A model generated the notes under the pieces. It was given only the letters and a program-made list of their open reading frames with translations, did not search any database and was not told the origin of the DNA. Position numbers and translations under genes: made by a program. Positions 1 through 8,978 of a stretch of DNA of 36,549 bases are shown piece after piece; position 1 is the first letter of the stretch; each line of letters starts with the position of its first letter. Origin of the DNA: Flavobacteriales bacterium. GTDB taxonomy: Bacteria; Bacteroidota; Bacteroidia; Flavobacteriales_D; Crocinitomicaceae. The stretch lies in the NCBI GenBank assembly GCA_947453715.1, contig CANGHX010000007.1:1-36549 (forward strand). Reading direction: 5' to 3'.

Positions 1-243
1 AACCTTGGAAATCGGACTTGAATGACTGCTTCGAAACATCATCTAAGATACTGATTTCTAAGGTCTTAAACAAATATTTTCTGATTTAATTTATTGATAA
101 TCAATTGTTTATATTTTTTGTCATGTAGTTAGTATTTAAATACATTTTTAGTTTTTATCCGCAGTGAATTGAATTCGAAGTGAAATTTTATAACTTTCCG
201 ATTTCCCCCAGGCACGAAGTGGTATTTTCAGGCTCTTGTACTA
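1..243. other. AT-rich stretch downstream of the locus, no assignable gene
   Basis: No gene can be assigned with confidence. A plus-strand frame is open from base 3 to the TAA at 87-89 (28 codons, entering from outside the window) and could be the 3' tail of a gene to the left, but I do not recognise the peptide. A minus-strand frame is also open over about 1-81. CGAAGTG followed by an AT-rich stretch occurs twice, at 176-182 and 215-221. The stretch lies just downstream of the last gene of the minus-strand operon, yet I see no convincing hairpin with a U-tract that would end it. Confidence 0.4.
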
Positions 244-1353
244 TTAACTATTATAAATTTCTAACAAACGATCTACGTAGTTTTTAATATCGTAGTTTTT
301 AGCAAAATTTTGTGCGTACAGACCTATTTCTTGACGTTTGGGTTCGTTTTCTAGTAATTCGATGATTTGGTTGGCTAGGACTTCTGGATTTCTTTCTTGA
401 AAAATGTATCCATTCTTTCCGTGTTCAATGATATCTCTGTTACCTCCTGCATCGGTGCAAACGATTGGTAAACCAGCTGACATGGCTTCTAAAAGCACTA
501 AACCAAAAGGTTCGTAAATCGCAGTGTGTAGGTAGATTTTTGCACGTTTTAGAAACTCTTCTGGATGATCAACATTGCCATGCAAATTTACATTGCCATT
601 TAATTTTAGTTCATCGATTTGATTTTGTAATTGAATTCTATTTTTTCCATCTCCAAGAATGTCTAATTGAATTGGAAATCCTTTTTGAGTTAAACTTGAA
701 ACAACATCAATGGCTAATGATTGTCCTTTTTTATCAACTAAACTACCTATAATCACCATTCTATTTTCTCTTTGCTCATTTACTGAAACATGAAAAACAG
801 AAGTGTTGATAGCGTTGTGTAACAAATCAGTTGGTATTGTAGACGGGAGATTTTTATGAATGAAATTTTCGGTATCTTTTGAAATTGCGATAAAACGAGT
901 ACTCCTTTTTTTATAGGCTTTGACTACTATTTTTCGTTCGTACCAATTGGTGATTGTTTGTTTGTTTATTTTCTTGTTAGACTTTATTTTTTTTAGTTGA
1001 ATCATGTTGTCATGAAAATGCACTATATGTTTTGCATTCTTAAAATCAATTTGACTCAACACAATTTCACTTTCAAATAAATGTGAATGAATAATATCTG
1101 GCTGAAAATTTTCGATTAAATCTTGTAATTCCATTATATCTATCCTATTCTTACCCTTCAGTGATGGCAAAACCGAACTTTTTATGGTCTGACAGTCGAT
1201 AGTTTTTGATAAAAAAGAATAGGCATTTACATCATGAAAGGTAACCAATTTTACCTCAATTTCTTCCCGTTTAGACAATTCAATACACGTGTCCAAAACG
1301 ATACGCTCTGCACCTCCTTTAGCTAAACTTGGGATGATTTGAAGGATTTTCAT
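244..1353 (-). CDS. glycosyltransferase family 4 (GT-B fold)
   Basis: Retaining GT4-type enzyme of 369 residues, expected to transfer a sugar from a nucleotide-sugar donor to the growing lipid-linked glycan at the cytoplasmic face of the inner membrane. The N-terminal acceptor half starts with a beta-strand and the glycine motif GGAE (13-16). The C-terminal half carries the donor-binding EX7E motif E281-E289 in EPFGLVLLE, followed by AMSAGLPIV and GG (303-304), which is diagnostic for Glycos_transf_1. Length is normal for the family. Its ATG overlaps the TGA of the acyltransferase gene (ATGA), so it is the last gene of the 13-gene operon and probably translationally coupled. Donor and acceptor cannot be read from sequence. 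Confidence 0.9.
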   Translation of the reverse strand: MKILQIIPSLAKGGAERIVLDTCIELSKREEIEVKLVTFHDVNAYSFLSKTIDCQTIKSSVLPSLKGKNRIDIMELQDLIENFQPDIIHSHLFESEIVLSQIDFKNAKHIVHFHDNMIQLKKIKSNKKINKQTITNWYERKIVVKAYKKRSTRFIAISKDTENFIHKNLPSTIPTDLLHNAINTSVFHVSVNEQRENRMVIIGSLVDKKGQSLAIDVVSSLTQKGFPIQLDILGDGKNRIQLQNQIDELKLNGNVNLHGNVDHPEEFLKRAKIYLHTAIYEPFGLVLLEAMSAGLPIVCTDAGGNRDIIEHGKNGYIFQERNPEVLANQIIELLENEPKRQEIGLYAQNFAKNYDIKNYVDRLLEIYNS

Positions 1354-2411
1354 GAATTATAAAATCTGTTTTTAAATTTAAGAAAAAAAGACTCAAAATA
1401 TTTATATGACAGAATAGAAATAATTATTGTTAAAGAAAATGAAATTAATATTAATATTAAATCAGTTGATTTATCGTTTAAATAATTCAACTTTAATTTA
1501 TCGAATCCTATCTTAACAAAAAGAATAAGCAATGGATGTAATAAGTACATTCCATATGTATATTTACCTAATCTAGAAAAAAATGATGTCTTTATTAGAT
1601 GATTATAATATATCATATAATAAATAATTAAAACATATACTATAGGTAATAAAGTATATGTTAAAAATGGATAAAATTCATTTAATAAAATTAAAAGACT
1701 AAAACTAGCAACTAAACTATATTTAAATAGATTATTATTTAATATTAATAAGAAGGAACTAAAATTCTTAACTTTTTCAAATAATAACGCCCCCATACAA
1801 CCGACCATTAAATAACATAAATTTCCAATTGTATCAAAATAAATATCATTTGGATAAATTAGATGCTTAGAAGCTGAAATTATATAAATAATAATTGAAA
1901 TAATTAAGATTATTTTATTATTGTTAAAAAAAATAAATAACAAAGGCCAAAACAAATAAAATTGCTCTTCAATAGCGATACTCCAAGTTATACCTGAATA
2001 CATTTTTTGTCCTGAAATATCATAATTATTCAAGAATATAAGATTCAAATACTTGTTACCATTAAAACAAAAAATCTCAGAAATATAAGGTAAAATAAAA
2101 ATAACTAAAAACATTAGAAAATAATATAAAGGCCAAATTCTAAAAATTCTTCTTAGATAAAAATATTTTAAATTAATTTTTCCGAAATTATTTTTTTCAT
2201 CAATTAACAATAAGGTTATCAAAAAACCACTTAAAACAAAAAAAAACTGAACACCAATACTACCTGAATATTTAATGAAATTTGGCACTTTATCTATACG
2301 TAGTTTAGAAAAAATAAAATCAAACGTGATTGAGAAAATATGTTGAAAAAAAACTAACATAAATGCAAAAAACCTTAATTTATCAAGTCCTGCATAATAC
2401 TTTTTATTCAT
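1350..2411 (-). CDS. acyltransferase family 3 (OafA/YrhL-like) membrane O-acyltransferase
   Basis: Polytopic membrane protein of 353 residues of the Acyl_transf_3 family, which moves acetyl or other acyl groups onto sugar hydroxyls of surface glycans. Visible family motifs are LDKLRFF (9-15) with H24 in the first segment, FFFVLSGFLI (56-65), RRIFRIWP (87-94) and WSIAIEEQFY (143-152). About ten hydrophobic segments follow through to the C-terminus. The frame stays open to 2456, but the family begins at the residues just before LDxLR. I therefore chose ATG 2411; ATG 2417 is equally possible. Either start gives only an 8-14 base overlap with the upstream methyltransferase. Likely role: O-acetylation of the polysaccharide made here. 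Confidence 0.88.
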   Translation of the reverse strand: MNKKYYAGLDKLRFFAFMLVFFQHIFSITFDFIFSKLRIDKVPNFIKYSGSIGVQFFFVLSGFLITLLLIDEKNNFGKINLKYFYLRRIFRIWPLYYFLMFLVIFILPYISEIFCFNGNKYLNLIFLNNYDISGQKMYSGITWSIAIEEQFYLFWPLLFIFFNNNKIILIISIIIYIISASKHLIYPNDIYFDTIGNLCYLMVGCMGALLFEKVKNFSSFLLILNNNLFKYSLVASFSLLILLNEFYPFLTYTLLPIVYVLIIYYMIYYNHLIKTSFFSRLGKYTYGMYLLHPLLILFVKIGFDKLKLNYLNDKSTDLILILISFSLTIIISILSYKYFESFFLKFKNRFYNS

Positions 2412-3183
2412 CCTCATTTTTCTTAATACAAATAAAAAAAACAGAACTTGCACCATTTTTAGAATGCTTTGATTTAAACCATTGAGGATAATCAGGATAA
2501 GGATATAAAAAAGGTTCTATAACTTTAATAATTTTGAATTCTTTTGATATTATATTCTTCCAATTTAAAACTCTATAATGAAATATATCGTAGTAAATTG
2601 AATTTGCTCTTGGGTATGAATGCGATTTTACTCTAAAAATTTTGATAAAATTTTTCAGAATATTCTTCGTTAAAAGAAATCTGAAGAATTCATACATTTT
2701 AATATGTGTAGTAAATACAATAGAAGAAAAAAAATTAATAAAAGCCATTTTTGCAGTCGGCATTCCAATAATTAATAAACCTCCATCTTTCAAAACACGT
2801 TTCATTTCCTTTAATGACTGTTGCTCATCATTAACATGCTCTAAAACATGTGAAGAGAACACTACATCAAAACTATTATTTTCTAAAGGCAAATTCTCAG
2901 CAAAACCTTTCAATATTATCTCATCTTTAATTATTGATTTCAAAAATCTACCTACTCCATGAGCACCTGGTTCAGGATCAACACCTGTACATTCACAGTT
3001 TAAGTCTTCCGAAGCCATTTGCATGGTATATCCTGAACCACAACCAACATCTAAAAATTTTGAGTTTTCAGGTATTTCTTGTTTTAACCACTTCCATTCT
3101 TCATCTCTGATTAATTGTTGGTATTTTTCAATTTGTTCCTTCGTGGAAAGTGACGAATAAATAATTCTACCTAAAATACTCAT
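2404..3183 (-). CDS. class I SAM-dependent methyltransferase (Methyltransf_11)
   Basis: 259-residue cytoplasmic methyltransferase with a Rossmann fold. The SAM-binding glycine motif FLDVGCGSG is at 43-51, the acidic residue of the second strand is in the VDP stretch (68-70), the post-II region SFDVVFSSHVLEH is at 104-116, and LKDGGLLIIGMP (131-142) closes the core. The pattern is that of UbiE-like small-molecule methyltransferases, often found in polysaccharide clusters where they methylate sugars or chain ends. The first bases overlap the 3' end of the upstream GT2 gene by 17 nt. The C-terminal 100 residues are lysine-rich and aromatic, with no second domain recognised. The substrate is unknown. 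Confidence 0.85.
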   Translation of the reverse strand: MSILGRIIYSSLSTKEQIEKYQQLIRDEEWKWLKQEIPENSKFLDVGCGSGYTMQMASEDLNCECTGVDPEPGAHGVGRFLKSIIKDEIILKGFAENLPLENNSFDVVFSSHVLEHVNDEQQSLKEMKRVLKDGGLLIIGMPTAKMAFINFFSSIVFTTHIKMYEFFRFLLTKNILKNFIKIFRVKSHSYPRANSIYYDIFHYRVLNWKNIISKEFKIIKVIEPFLYPYPDYPQWFKSKHSKNGASSVFFICIKKNEDE

Positions 3184-4042
3184 AAATCAAATAAATTTTT
3201 GCTTTGTTTTGTTTACACTTAATATCTAATATAATTGACTTTGAAATGTTTATCAACATATAAAGAAAGTTTCTTTTATATAAATTGTGTTTTGCTATAC
3301 CATAGTAACAATTACTTATAGCGATATTTCTCATTCGACTGTTTATTAATGAACGAACATTCAAATCTGAAAATAATTTTTTTAACCCTAACAATCTAGG
3401 TAAAAAACAATTATTTTTAATATTTACAGAATTATCATCATGCCATCTATAACACACTGTTTCTTTCTCTATATGATGTACAGGAAATTTAAGGCTAATT
3501 TGAGTCCATAACACAGTGTCTTCTACTATAACTATTTCAGAATCAAATTTTAAATCATTTAAGATTGTAGAATGAATGCATATCCTAACTGGAATAGTTG
3601 AATTTTGAATAAAATAATTTGGGGAATTATCGTATTTTAATGATGAAACAATTGATTCATTATCCGAATAAACAAAATGATTAACAAAGTAAAGAGCAAT
3701 ATCTTCATTTGTTTTCTTTATTTCTTCATACAAAACTGAAAGATGATTGTCCTTATAATAATCATCACTATCTAAAAAACAAATATATTTCCCATTCGAA
3801 TTATTAATACCATTATTTCTTGCAACACTTCTTTCAGCATTTTCCTGGTAAATATATCTTACTCTATCATCTTTTATAATAATTTGTGATACTATTTCAG
3901 CAGTATTATCAATCGATCCATCATCTACCACCAAACACTCCCAACTCATAAAAGATTGTTTTTGAACTGATTCTATGGTTTCCCTTATAAAATCTGCCCT
4001 ATTAAATGTTGGTATAATAATTGAAAAAAATGGTTCTTTCAT
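3167..4042 (-). CDS. glycosyltransferase family 2 (GT-A fold)
   Basis: 291-residue inverting GT2 enzyme. The start FSIIIPTFNR (6-15) is the standard first strand. The nucleotide-binding acidic pair is VVDDGS (38-43), and the metal-binding DxD is DSDD at 91-94 after NGKYICFL. The later acidic ED at 174-175 fits the general base of GT2 enzymes. The C-terminal tail is basic and may touch the membrane. The ATG overlaps the stop of the upstream membrane-protein gene by 4 bases. Closely similar in layout to the GT2 at 15379, which shares the N-terminal architecture and the RNNGI/RNKAI stretch. Sugar specificity is not predictable. Confidence 0.9.
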   Translation of the reverse strand: MKEPFFSIIIPTFNRADFIRETIESVQKQSFMSWECLVVDDGSIDNTAEIVSQIIIKDDRVRYIYQENAERSVARNNGINNSNGKYICFLDSDDYYKDNHLSVLYEEIKKTNEDIALYFVNHFVYSDNESIVSSLKYDNSPNYFIQNSTIPVRICIHSTILNDLKFDSEIVIVEDTVLWTQISLKFPVHHIEKETVCYRWHDDNSVNIKNNCFLPRLLGLKKLFSDLNVRSLINSRMRNIAISNCYYGIAKHNLYKRNFLYMLINISKSIILDIKCKQNKAKIYLIYEYFR

Positions 4043-5910
4043 AAATTAAATTTTCTTTTCCAAAAAGTGTTTTGCGTTTTTTTATCTTTACAGATAAGTT
4101 CAAAATTTTTCAAAAATTCATTCGAAATCGATTTGGAATTTTCGATTAATAAATAATTTACTTTTTTTGAATCCAAATATTTTAAAATTGCAAAAATTGT
4201 CAATTTATTTTTTTTAAAAAAAGTAGTTGGCGGATAATAATTGTTTAAATCGTTATTTAAATAAAGGCTTAAATCTCCATAAAATAAGATTCCAATTGAA
4301 AGAGGAGGGTTTATTTTAGGACTCATTAATACAAAATTAAACGGGTTTGCTGAATCAAAATACCATCGAGCTGGTTGAATTTTGTTTATACAACAAGTCG
4401 TATTGTTAGGATAATTATTTTCTAACTCTGAAATTATTTTAGATGTAAAATTATAAGATTGTACTATTGGCTCAGCTTTTGTTAATTTTTCTTTTATCAA
4501 AATTTGATAACTCAAATTGTAAGAAGCAAATAAAACAGAAATTATTATAAAAATTTTTATATTTATTTGATTTAAATACTTTAAAAATTCTATTAGTAGA
4601 AATGTAATTAATATTGGACTGACATTATTGACAACTTGATTTATATCTGGAACATCTCTTGAATACAATTGAACAAAAACAAATGAACCTACCAGGCCCA
4701 ATAAACTAATAATTATTAATGGTTTAAAGATTATTTTAGCTTTTGTTTTGAAAAATAAATATATAAAAAGAAATAATATGATAAAATGTTCAATGAAAAC
4801 TTTAATAAAAGTTTCAATAAATGCAGTCAAGTATTGTTTGACTGAATAAATTTGAAATTTAAAATTTGTCGTTTCATCAAAAAGAAATATTTTTTTATAA
4901 ATAAAAATAAAAACTATGGCTAAAAGAATTATCCATGAAAAATTTATTTTATTGCTATTATTAATTTTGAAATTTAATTTAGGTATAAAATTAATGACAA
5001 ATAATCCAAATGAAATTAACAAAAATGCTGGGATTGTAGTAGGGTAAAAAATTGGGATAAAAGAGAAAACAATAAATGAATATTTATTAAAATCATTCAT
5101 CATCATCAAAACTGAAGTTAAACCTAAATAAAAAATCACATTCAATTTTGATTGTGAAATCATAGGTATCCCCCTATATATTTCAACGAATGACCAAAAC
5201 TCAGTTGAAATTGGTAAAAATAATTTAGTTCCATAAATTAAGCCAACCCCTCCTAATATATATAATATCCTTTTTGACGTGAAATGAGAGAAAATTGCTA
5301 TTGATAGAATTATTGAAGTAAAGCTTATAATAGGGAAAGTTATAAAAAATAAAATTTTTGTTGCTGATAATTTTGTTAACATTGATAATAAACCAGTTAA
5401 CCATAATTCTGAAAAATGATATAATATTTGTTTTGAATTCTTATTAAATTCACCATATGAATTATAAAAATTTTCTGTATTATAATTTATCAAACCATTT
5501 GAAACCTTTCCAAAAAACAGATAGTCATAAAATGGATTGCTTTGTAAATTATAAAATATAATTAAATGAAAAATAAAAACGATAGAAGCTAAAAGAAAAA
5601 AGAGTAATAAATTTTTATAATTTAAATAAATTTTATTTTTTTTTGAAACTGATTTGTTAAATATTTTATAAAAAACTGGGATTAAAAGCAAAATAAAAGG
5701 CCAAATATATAACGTTTTAAAAAAAGTGAAAAATATTGCTGTTGATGAACTAATAATAATTAAACCTAATGAAACATATAAACTTGATAATGTAATATCA
5801 TTCATTTTATTTACCTTTTCATTTTCTTGAAAAAATAAATTTACATAAAGATTACCTACTAAATAGCTAGAAAATATTAATAAAATAAATACAAAAAAAT
5901 AAAAAAACAT
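4039..5910 (-). CDS. large polytopic membrane protein, GT-C-like (unassigned family)
   Basis: 623-residue integral membrane protein that I do not recognise as a named family. It begins directly with a hydrophobic segment, has more than ten membrane segments over roughly residues 1-470, and ends in a 150-residue soluble domain. The first large outer loop contains FYDYLFFGKVSNGL (127-140, D129) and HFSELW (165-170). An aspartate in the first periplasmic loop plus a C-terminal soluble domain is the usual layout of GT-C transferases (ArnT, GT39, GT83), which use polyprenyl-phosphate sugars. It sits immediately after a GtrB/ArnC-type GT2, an SDR and a DegT aminotransferase. A GT-C role is therefore inferred from topology and context only; a polymerase-like protein remains possible. 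Confidence 0.6.
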   Translation of the reverse strand: MFFYFFVFILLIFSSYLVGNLYVNLFFQENEKVNKMNDITLSSLYVSLGLIIISSSTAIFFTFFKTLYIWPFILLLIPVFYKIFNKSVSKKNKIYLNYKNLLLFFLLASIVFIFHLIIFYNLQSNPFYDYLFFGKVSNGLINYNTENFYNSYGEFNKNSKQILYHFSELWLTGLLSMLTKLSATKILFFITFPIISFTSIILSIAIFSHFTSKRILYILGGVGLIYGTKLFLPISTEFWSFVEIYRGIPMISQSKLNVIFYLGLTSVLMMMNDFNKYSFIVFSFIPIFYPTTIPAFLLISFGLFVINFIPKLNFKINNSNKINFSWIILLAIVFIFIYKKIFLFDETTNFKFQIYSVKQYLTAFIETFIKVFIEHFIILFLFIYLFFKTKAKIIFKPLIIISLLGLVGSFVFVQLYSRDVPDINQVVNNVSPILITFLLIEFLKYLNQINIKIFIIISVLFASYNLSYQILIKEKLTKAEPIVQSYNFTSKIISELENNYPNNTTCCINKIQPARWYFDSANPFNFVLMSPKINPPLSIGILFYGDLSLYLNNDLNNYYPPTTFFKKNKLTIFAILKYLDSKKVNYLLIENSKSISNEFLKNFELICKDKKTQNTFWKRKFNL

Positions 5911-5912
5911 AA

Positions 5913-7031
5913 TTATTTTAAAAGCATTTTTAAATTTTCAACAACATATTTAATATCCTCATCATTCATTGGTATGTATAGCGGAATAATAATACTTCTA
6001 TCAGCTAAATCTTCTGAAACAGGAAGAGAATAACTCAATGATTTGTAAGCAGTCTCTCTATGTATTGTCATTATACCTCTTCTAGTGGAAATTCCTTTGT
6101 CTAATAATTTTTGCATTAAATCATTTCTTTCTATTTTACAATTATCTTTTAAATAGATTGAAAAAGATTGAAAATTATAATTTTTATTTTCATCTTCAAA
6201 AGGAAGCCTAATACAATCAATATCCTTTAATTCTTCTAAATATTTTCGGGCAATTTTTCTTCTTTCTTCTACAATCCAATCTAATTTTTCAAGTTGTTTT
6301 ATTCCTACCGAAGCTTGAATATCTGTCAAACGATAATTAAACCCAACTTCTAAATGATCTTCAAAAATAACTATCGATGATTGGTGTCTTACTCGATCGT
6401 TAACACTCATACCATGTTGCCGTAACAATTTTAATCTATCTGAATATTCTTGATTATTAGTTGTGATCATTCCTCCATCGCCTGTAGAAATTACTTTTCT
6501 AGGATGAAACGAGAAACAAACTAAACCTGAGTGACTCCCTATTTTTTTTCCTTTGTAAGAAGACCCAACTGCACAAGCTGCATCTTCAATTAAAACAATA
6601 TTTTTCTCCTTACATAATTGAGTAAATTCATCAATATCAGCTGGTAAACCTATTTGATGAACAATTAAAATTGCTTTCGTTTTTGAATTTATCTTCTTTT
6701 TGACATCTTCAATATCAATATTGTAATCTTCTTTAACTTCTGCAAATACTGGTATTGCACCAACATATTTAATACTATTTGCAGTTGCTATATAACTCAT
6801 TGAAGGACAAATAACCTCATCTCCGTTTGATATTCCAGCAACTATCATTGAAAGATGTAATGCTGTTGTACAATTTGATACAGCTACAGCATGTTTTGCT
6901 CCCGTATAGGTTGCAAATTTCTCTTCAAATTCGGCAACTTTTGGGCCTTGAGTAATCCAACCCGTCAAAATGGTATCATAAGCTGCTTGCGCTTCTTCTT
7001 CAGTAATATAAGGTTTTGCTATTGGAATCAT
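5913..7031 (-). CDS. DegT/DnrJ/EryC1/StrS sugar aminotransferase
   Basis: 372-residue PLP-dependent transaminase that converts a keto sugar nucleotide to an amino sugar. IEDAA (148-152) supplies the aspartate (D150) that contacts the PLP pyridine nitrogen. SFHPRKV (174-180) carries the Schiff-base lysine K179, followed by STGDGGMI. SNCTTALHL (52-60) forms the phosphate-binding segment. Length and motif order are typical of ArnB/PglE/perosamine-synthase enzymes, which mostly act at C4. Its ATG overlaps the SDR stop by 4 bases, so the two are very likely consecutive steps: the SDR makes the ketosugar and this enzyme aminates it. The exact product (Ara4N-like, perosamine-like or other 4-amino sugar) is undetermined. 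Confidence 0.9.
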   Translation of the reverse strand: MIPIAKPYITEEEAQAAYDTILTGWITQGPKVAEFEEKFATYTGAKHAVAVSNCTTALHLSMIVAGISNGDEVICPSMSYIATANSIKYVGAIPVFAEVKEDYNIDIEDVKKKINSKTKAILIVHQIGLPADIDEFTQLCKEKNIVLIEDAACAVGSSYKGKKIGSHSGLVCFSFHPRKVISTGDGGMITTNNQEYSDRLKLLRQHGMSVNDRVRHQSSIVIFEDHLEVGFNYRLTDIQASVGIKQLEKLDWIVEERRKIARKYLEELKDIDCIRLPFEDENKNYNFQSFSIYLKDNCKIERNDLMQKLLDKGISTRRGIMTIHRETAYKSLSYSLPVSEDLADRSIIIPLYIPMNDEDIKYVVENLKMLLK

Positions 7032-8023
7032 TCTTTAACCCAATTTATAGTTTTAATGCTTTTTGACAAATCTGCATTTTTATTTAATTTTTCATAAAAA
7101 CTGATCGTTTCTAATAAACCTTCCTCAAAAGATACTTCAGTGTGAATGGAAATAGTTTTTCTAATCAAACTAGCATCTACCCATAAACGAGGAACATCTG
7201 CTGGTCGATCAGCTAAAAATTGCATAGAAACATTAAATTCTGGCATAAATTGAATTATCTTCTCTACCAAATGTTTCATTGTAATTTCAGTTCCTGTACC
7301 TAGATTAAACGTTTTACCTTTAATTTCTTCATTATCTATCAAAGTTACTAAAACTTTTGCTGTATCTTTCACAAAAAAGAAATCTCTAGTAATACTTCCA
7401 TCTCCAAACACTACTGGTGAAATTCCGTTTAAGACATTAACGATTGTTCTAGGGATTATTTCGCCACTATCTCCTTCGTAATGTGCACGAGGTCCATAAT
7501 TATTAAAAATTCTCAAAACAGTTGTATTCATTCCATAACATTCAAAGAATGAATTTGTATAATGTTCTCCTGCTAATTTACTTGCTCCATAAACCGTTAA
7601 TGGATGAGTAAGATTGGCTTCTGTTATTGGAAAAACGCTTGTTCTACCATAAATTTCAGAAGTGGAAACATAAATAAATTGTTTGACATTTTCCTGTTTT
7701 GCTGCTAATAAAATATTCAATGTACCTTCAGCATTAACTCTATGATTTTCATAAGGACTATGAATAGAATGTCTAACACCCAAACAAGCTAAATGAAATA
7801 CAATTGAAACATCTTTTAAAGCTACTTCACAGACTTTAACTTCTAATATACTACCTTCAATAAATTTGAATTTTGAATTTAAACCAGCTGATTGTAAATT
7901 CTCTAACTTTCCATTCGACAAATTATCCAATACAACTACTTCGTGCCCTAATTCTAATAAATGGTCTACCAAATGAGAGCCTATAAACCCAGCTCCACCT
8001 GTAACTAATATTTTTTTACTCAT
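7028..8023 (-). CDS. NAD-dependent SDR sugar-nucleotide epimerase/dehydratase/decarboxylase
   Basis: Extended short-chain dehydrogenase of 331 residues acting on nucleotide sugars. The NAD-binding TGGAGFIG is at 8-15, followed by an acidic residue in VLDN. The catalytic stretch is STSEIYG (120-126), and Y145/K149 in YGASK complete the Y-x3-K motif. RDFFFVKD is the typical sugar-binding loop. The TSE triplet, rather than the TDE of 4,6-dehydratases, resembles UDP-glucuronate decarboxylases (ArnA C-terminal domain, UXS) and some 4-epimerases, so a simple dehydratase is less likely. The frame also allows ATG 8032; I chose 8023 because the protein then begins MSKKILVTGG, the usual start. It overlaps the end of the GT2 gene by 8 bases. 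Confidence 0.87.
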   Translation of the reverse strand: MSKKILVTGGAGFIGSHLVDHLLELGHEVVVLDNLSNGKLENLQSAGLNSKFKFIEGSILEVKVCEVALKDVSIVFHLACLGVRHSIHSPYENHRVNAEGTLNILLAAKQENVKQFIYVSTSEIYGRTSVFPITEANLTHPLTVYGASKLAGEHYTNSFFECYGMNTTVLRIFNNYGPRAHYEGDSGEIIPRTIVNVLNGISPVVFGDGSITRDFFFVKDTAKVLVTLIDNEEIKGKTFNLGTGTEITMKHLVEKIIQFMPEFNVSMQFLADRPADVPRLWVDASLIRKTISIHTEVSFEEGLLETISFYEKLNKNADLSKSIKTINWVKE

Positions 8024-8966
8024 GAATTTCATTTAAATTAATTACCTCATCAATAATGAAAACAGGTCTTTTTCTTGATGAATCTAACGTTCTCCATAGA
8101 TATTCAGCGATTATTCCTAACGAAATATTTGTTATACCAAATCCTAACATTAATACTGAAATTAAAGTTGGCCATCCAATCATCAAATCATCGTACACTA
8201 TTTTTAAATATACAATATAAAGTGTCCAAATTAATCCTATTACAAAAAAAAATATTCCTAATACAGAAACAATTCTGATAGGGAAATAAGAAAAGGAAAC
8301 AAAAGAATCTATAAACAACTTAATTTTTTTTGAAATAGTCCATTTAGATTTACCTTCTTGGCGTTTTTGTTTTTCATATCCGATCGAATCATGCCTAAAA
8401 CCTAAAGTTAGAATTTGCAAATGAATGGATGAATTTGCTTCGATATTACTGTTTAGTAATTTCTGAACATTTTGGGTAAACATAACAATATCATAACCTT
8501 TATCTGGATAATTTGAAATAGCATATTTCTTCATCATTTTGGAATATAATTGAGAAAATTTTCTTTCTAAAAAGTTATTATTACTATTATTTCTATAAGC
8601 CCAAACGATATTATTTCCTTCATTGCATTTATTATAAAGACTAATTATTAATTCTAATGGGTCTTGTAAATCAGCATTCATGAAGCAAATATATTTACCT
8701 GAACAATTTAATAAGCCTGCTCTTAAAGCTGCATGCGAACCAAAATTTTTAGATAGATTGACTAATTTGGATTCAAAATAATTTGCTTTTAACTTTTTCA
8801 ATAAAAACAAAGAATTATCTGTTGACCCATCGTTCACAAAAACAACCTCTCCAAATACATTTAAATTGCTGAAAAACATTTCTAAAGCAATAAATAATCT
8901 ATTAATGTTTTCTTCTTCATTATAGAAAGGTATAATAATACTAATCTCTATTTTGTTCTTTTCCAT
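8016..8966 (-). CDS. polyprenyl-phosphate glycosyltransferase, GtrB/ArnC-like GT2 with two C-terminal TM segments
   Basis: 316-residue GT2 that transfers a sugar from its nucleotide to undecaprenyl phosphate on the cytoplasmic side. Residues IIIPFYNEE (10-18), VNDGSTDNS (44-52), LSKNFGSHAA (71-80) and NADLQDP (97-103, the metal site) match the DPMS/GtrB/ArnC group. RQEGKSKW (201-208) is the conserved loop of that group. Two hydrophobic segments at about 229-251 and 262-287 are the expected membrane anchors. A paralogue with the same architecture lies at 33243. Next to an SDR, a DegT aminotransferase and a GT-C-like protein, it may load an amino sugar onto the lipid carrier in an Arn-like pathway; that assignment is inference. 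Confidence 0.9.
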   Translation of the reverse strand: MEKNKIEISIIIPFYNEEENINRLFIALEMFFSNLNVFGEVVFVNDGSTDNSLFLLKKLKANYFESKLVNLSKNFGSHAALRAGLLNCSGKYICFMNADLQDPLELIISLYNKCNEGNNIVWAYRNNSNNNFLERKFSQLYSKMMKKYAISNYPDKGYDIVMFTQNVQKLLNSNIEANSSIHLQILTLGFRHDSIGYEKQKRQEGKSKWTISKKIKLFIDSFVSFSYFPIRIVSVLGIFFFVIGLIWTLYIVYLKIVYDDLMIGWPTLISVLMLGFGITNISLGIIAEYLWRTLDSSRKRPVFIIDEVINLNEIHE

Positions 8967-8978
8967 AATTCATTATAC

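Noticed and set aside
1-89. 3' tail of a sugar transferase or transposase
   Set aside because: The 28-codon frame shows no motif I can match; it is recorded only as an open frame.
465-752. Open frame on the plus strand
   Set aside because: It is antisense to the GT4 gene, has no family features, and its composition follows the codon pattern of the opposite strand.
2642-2962. Open frame on the plus strand opposite the methyltransferase
   Set aside because: It reads as the complement of conserved methyltransferase codons and has no recognisable start or domain.
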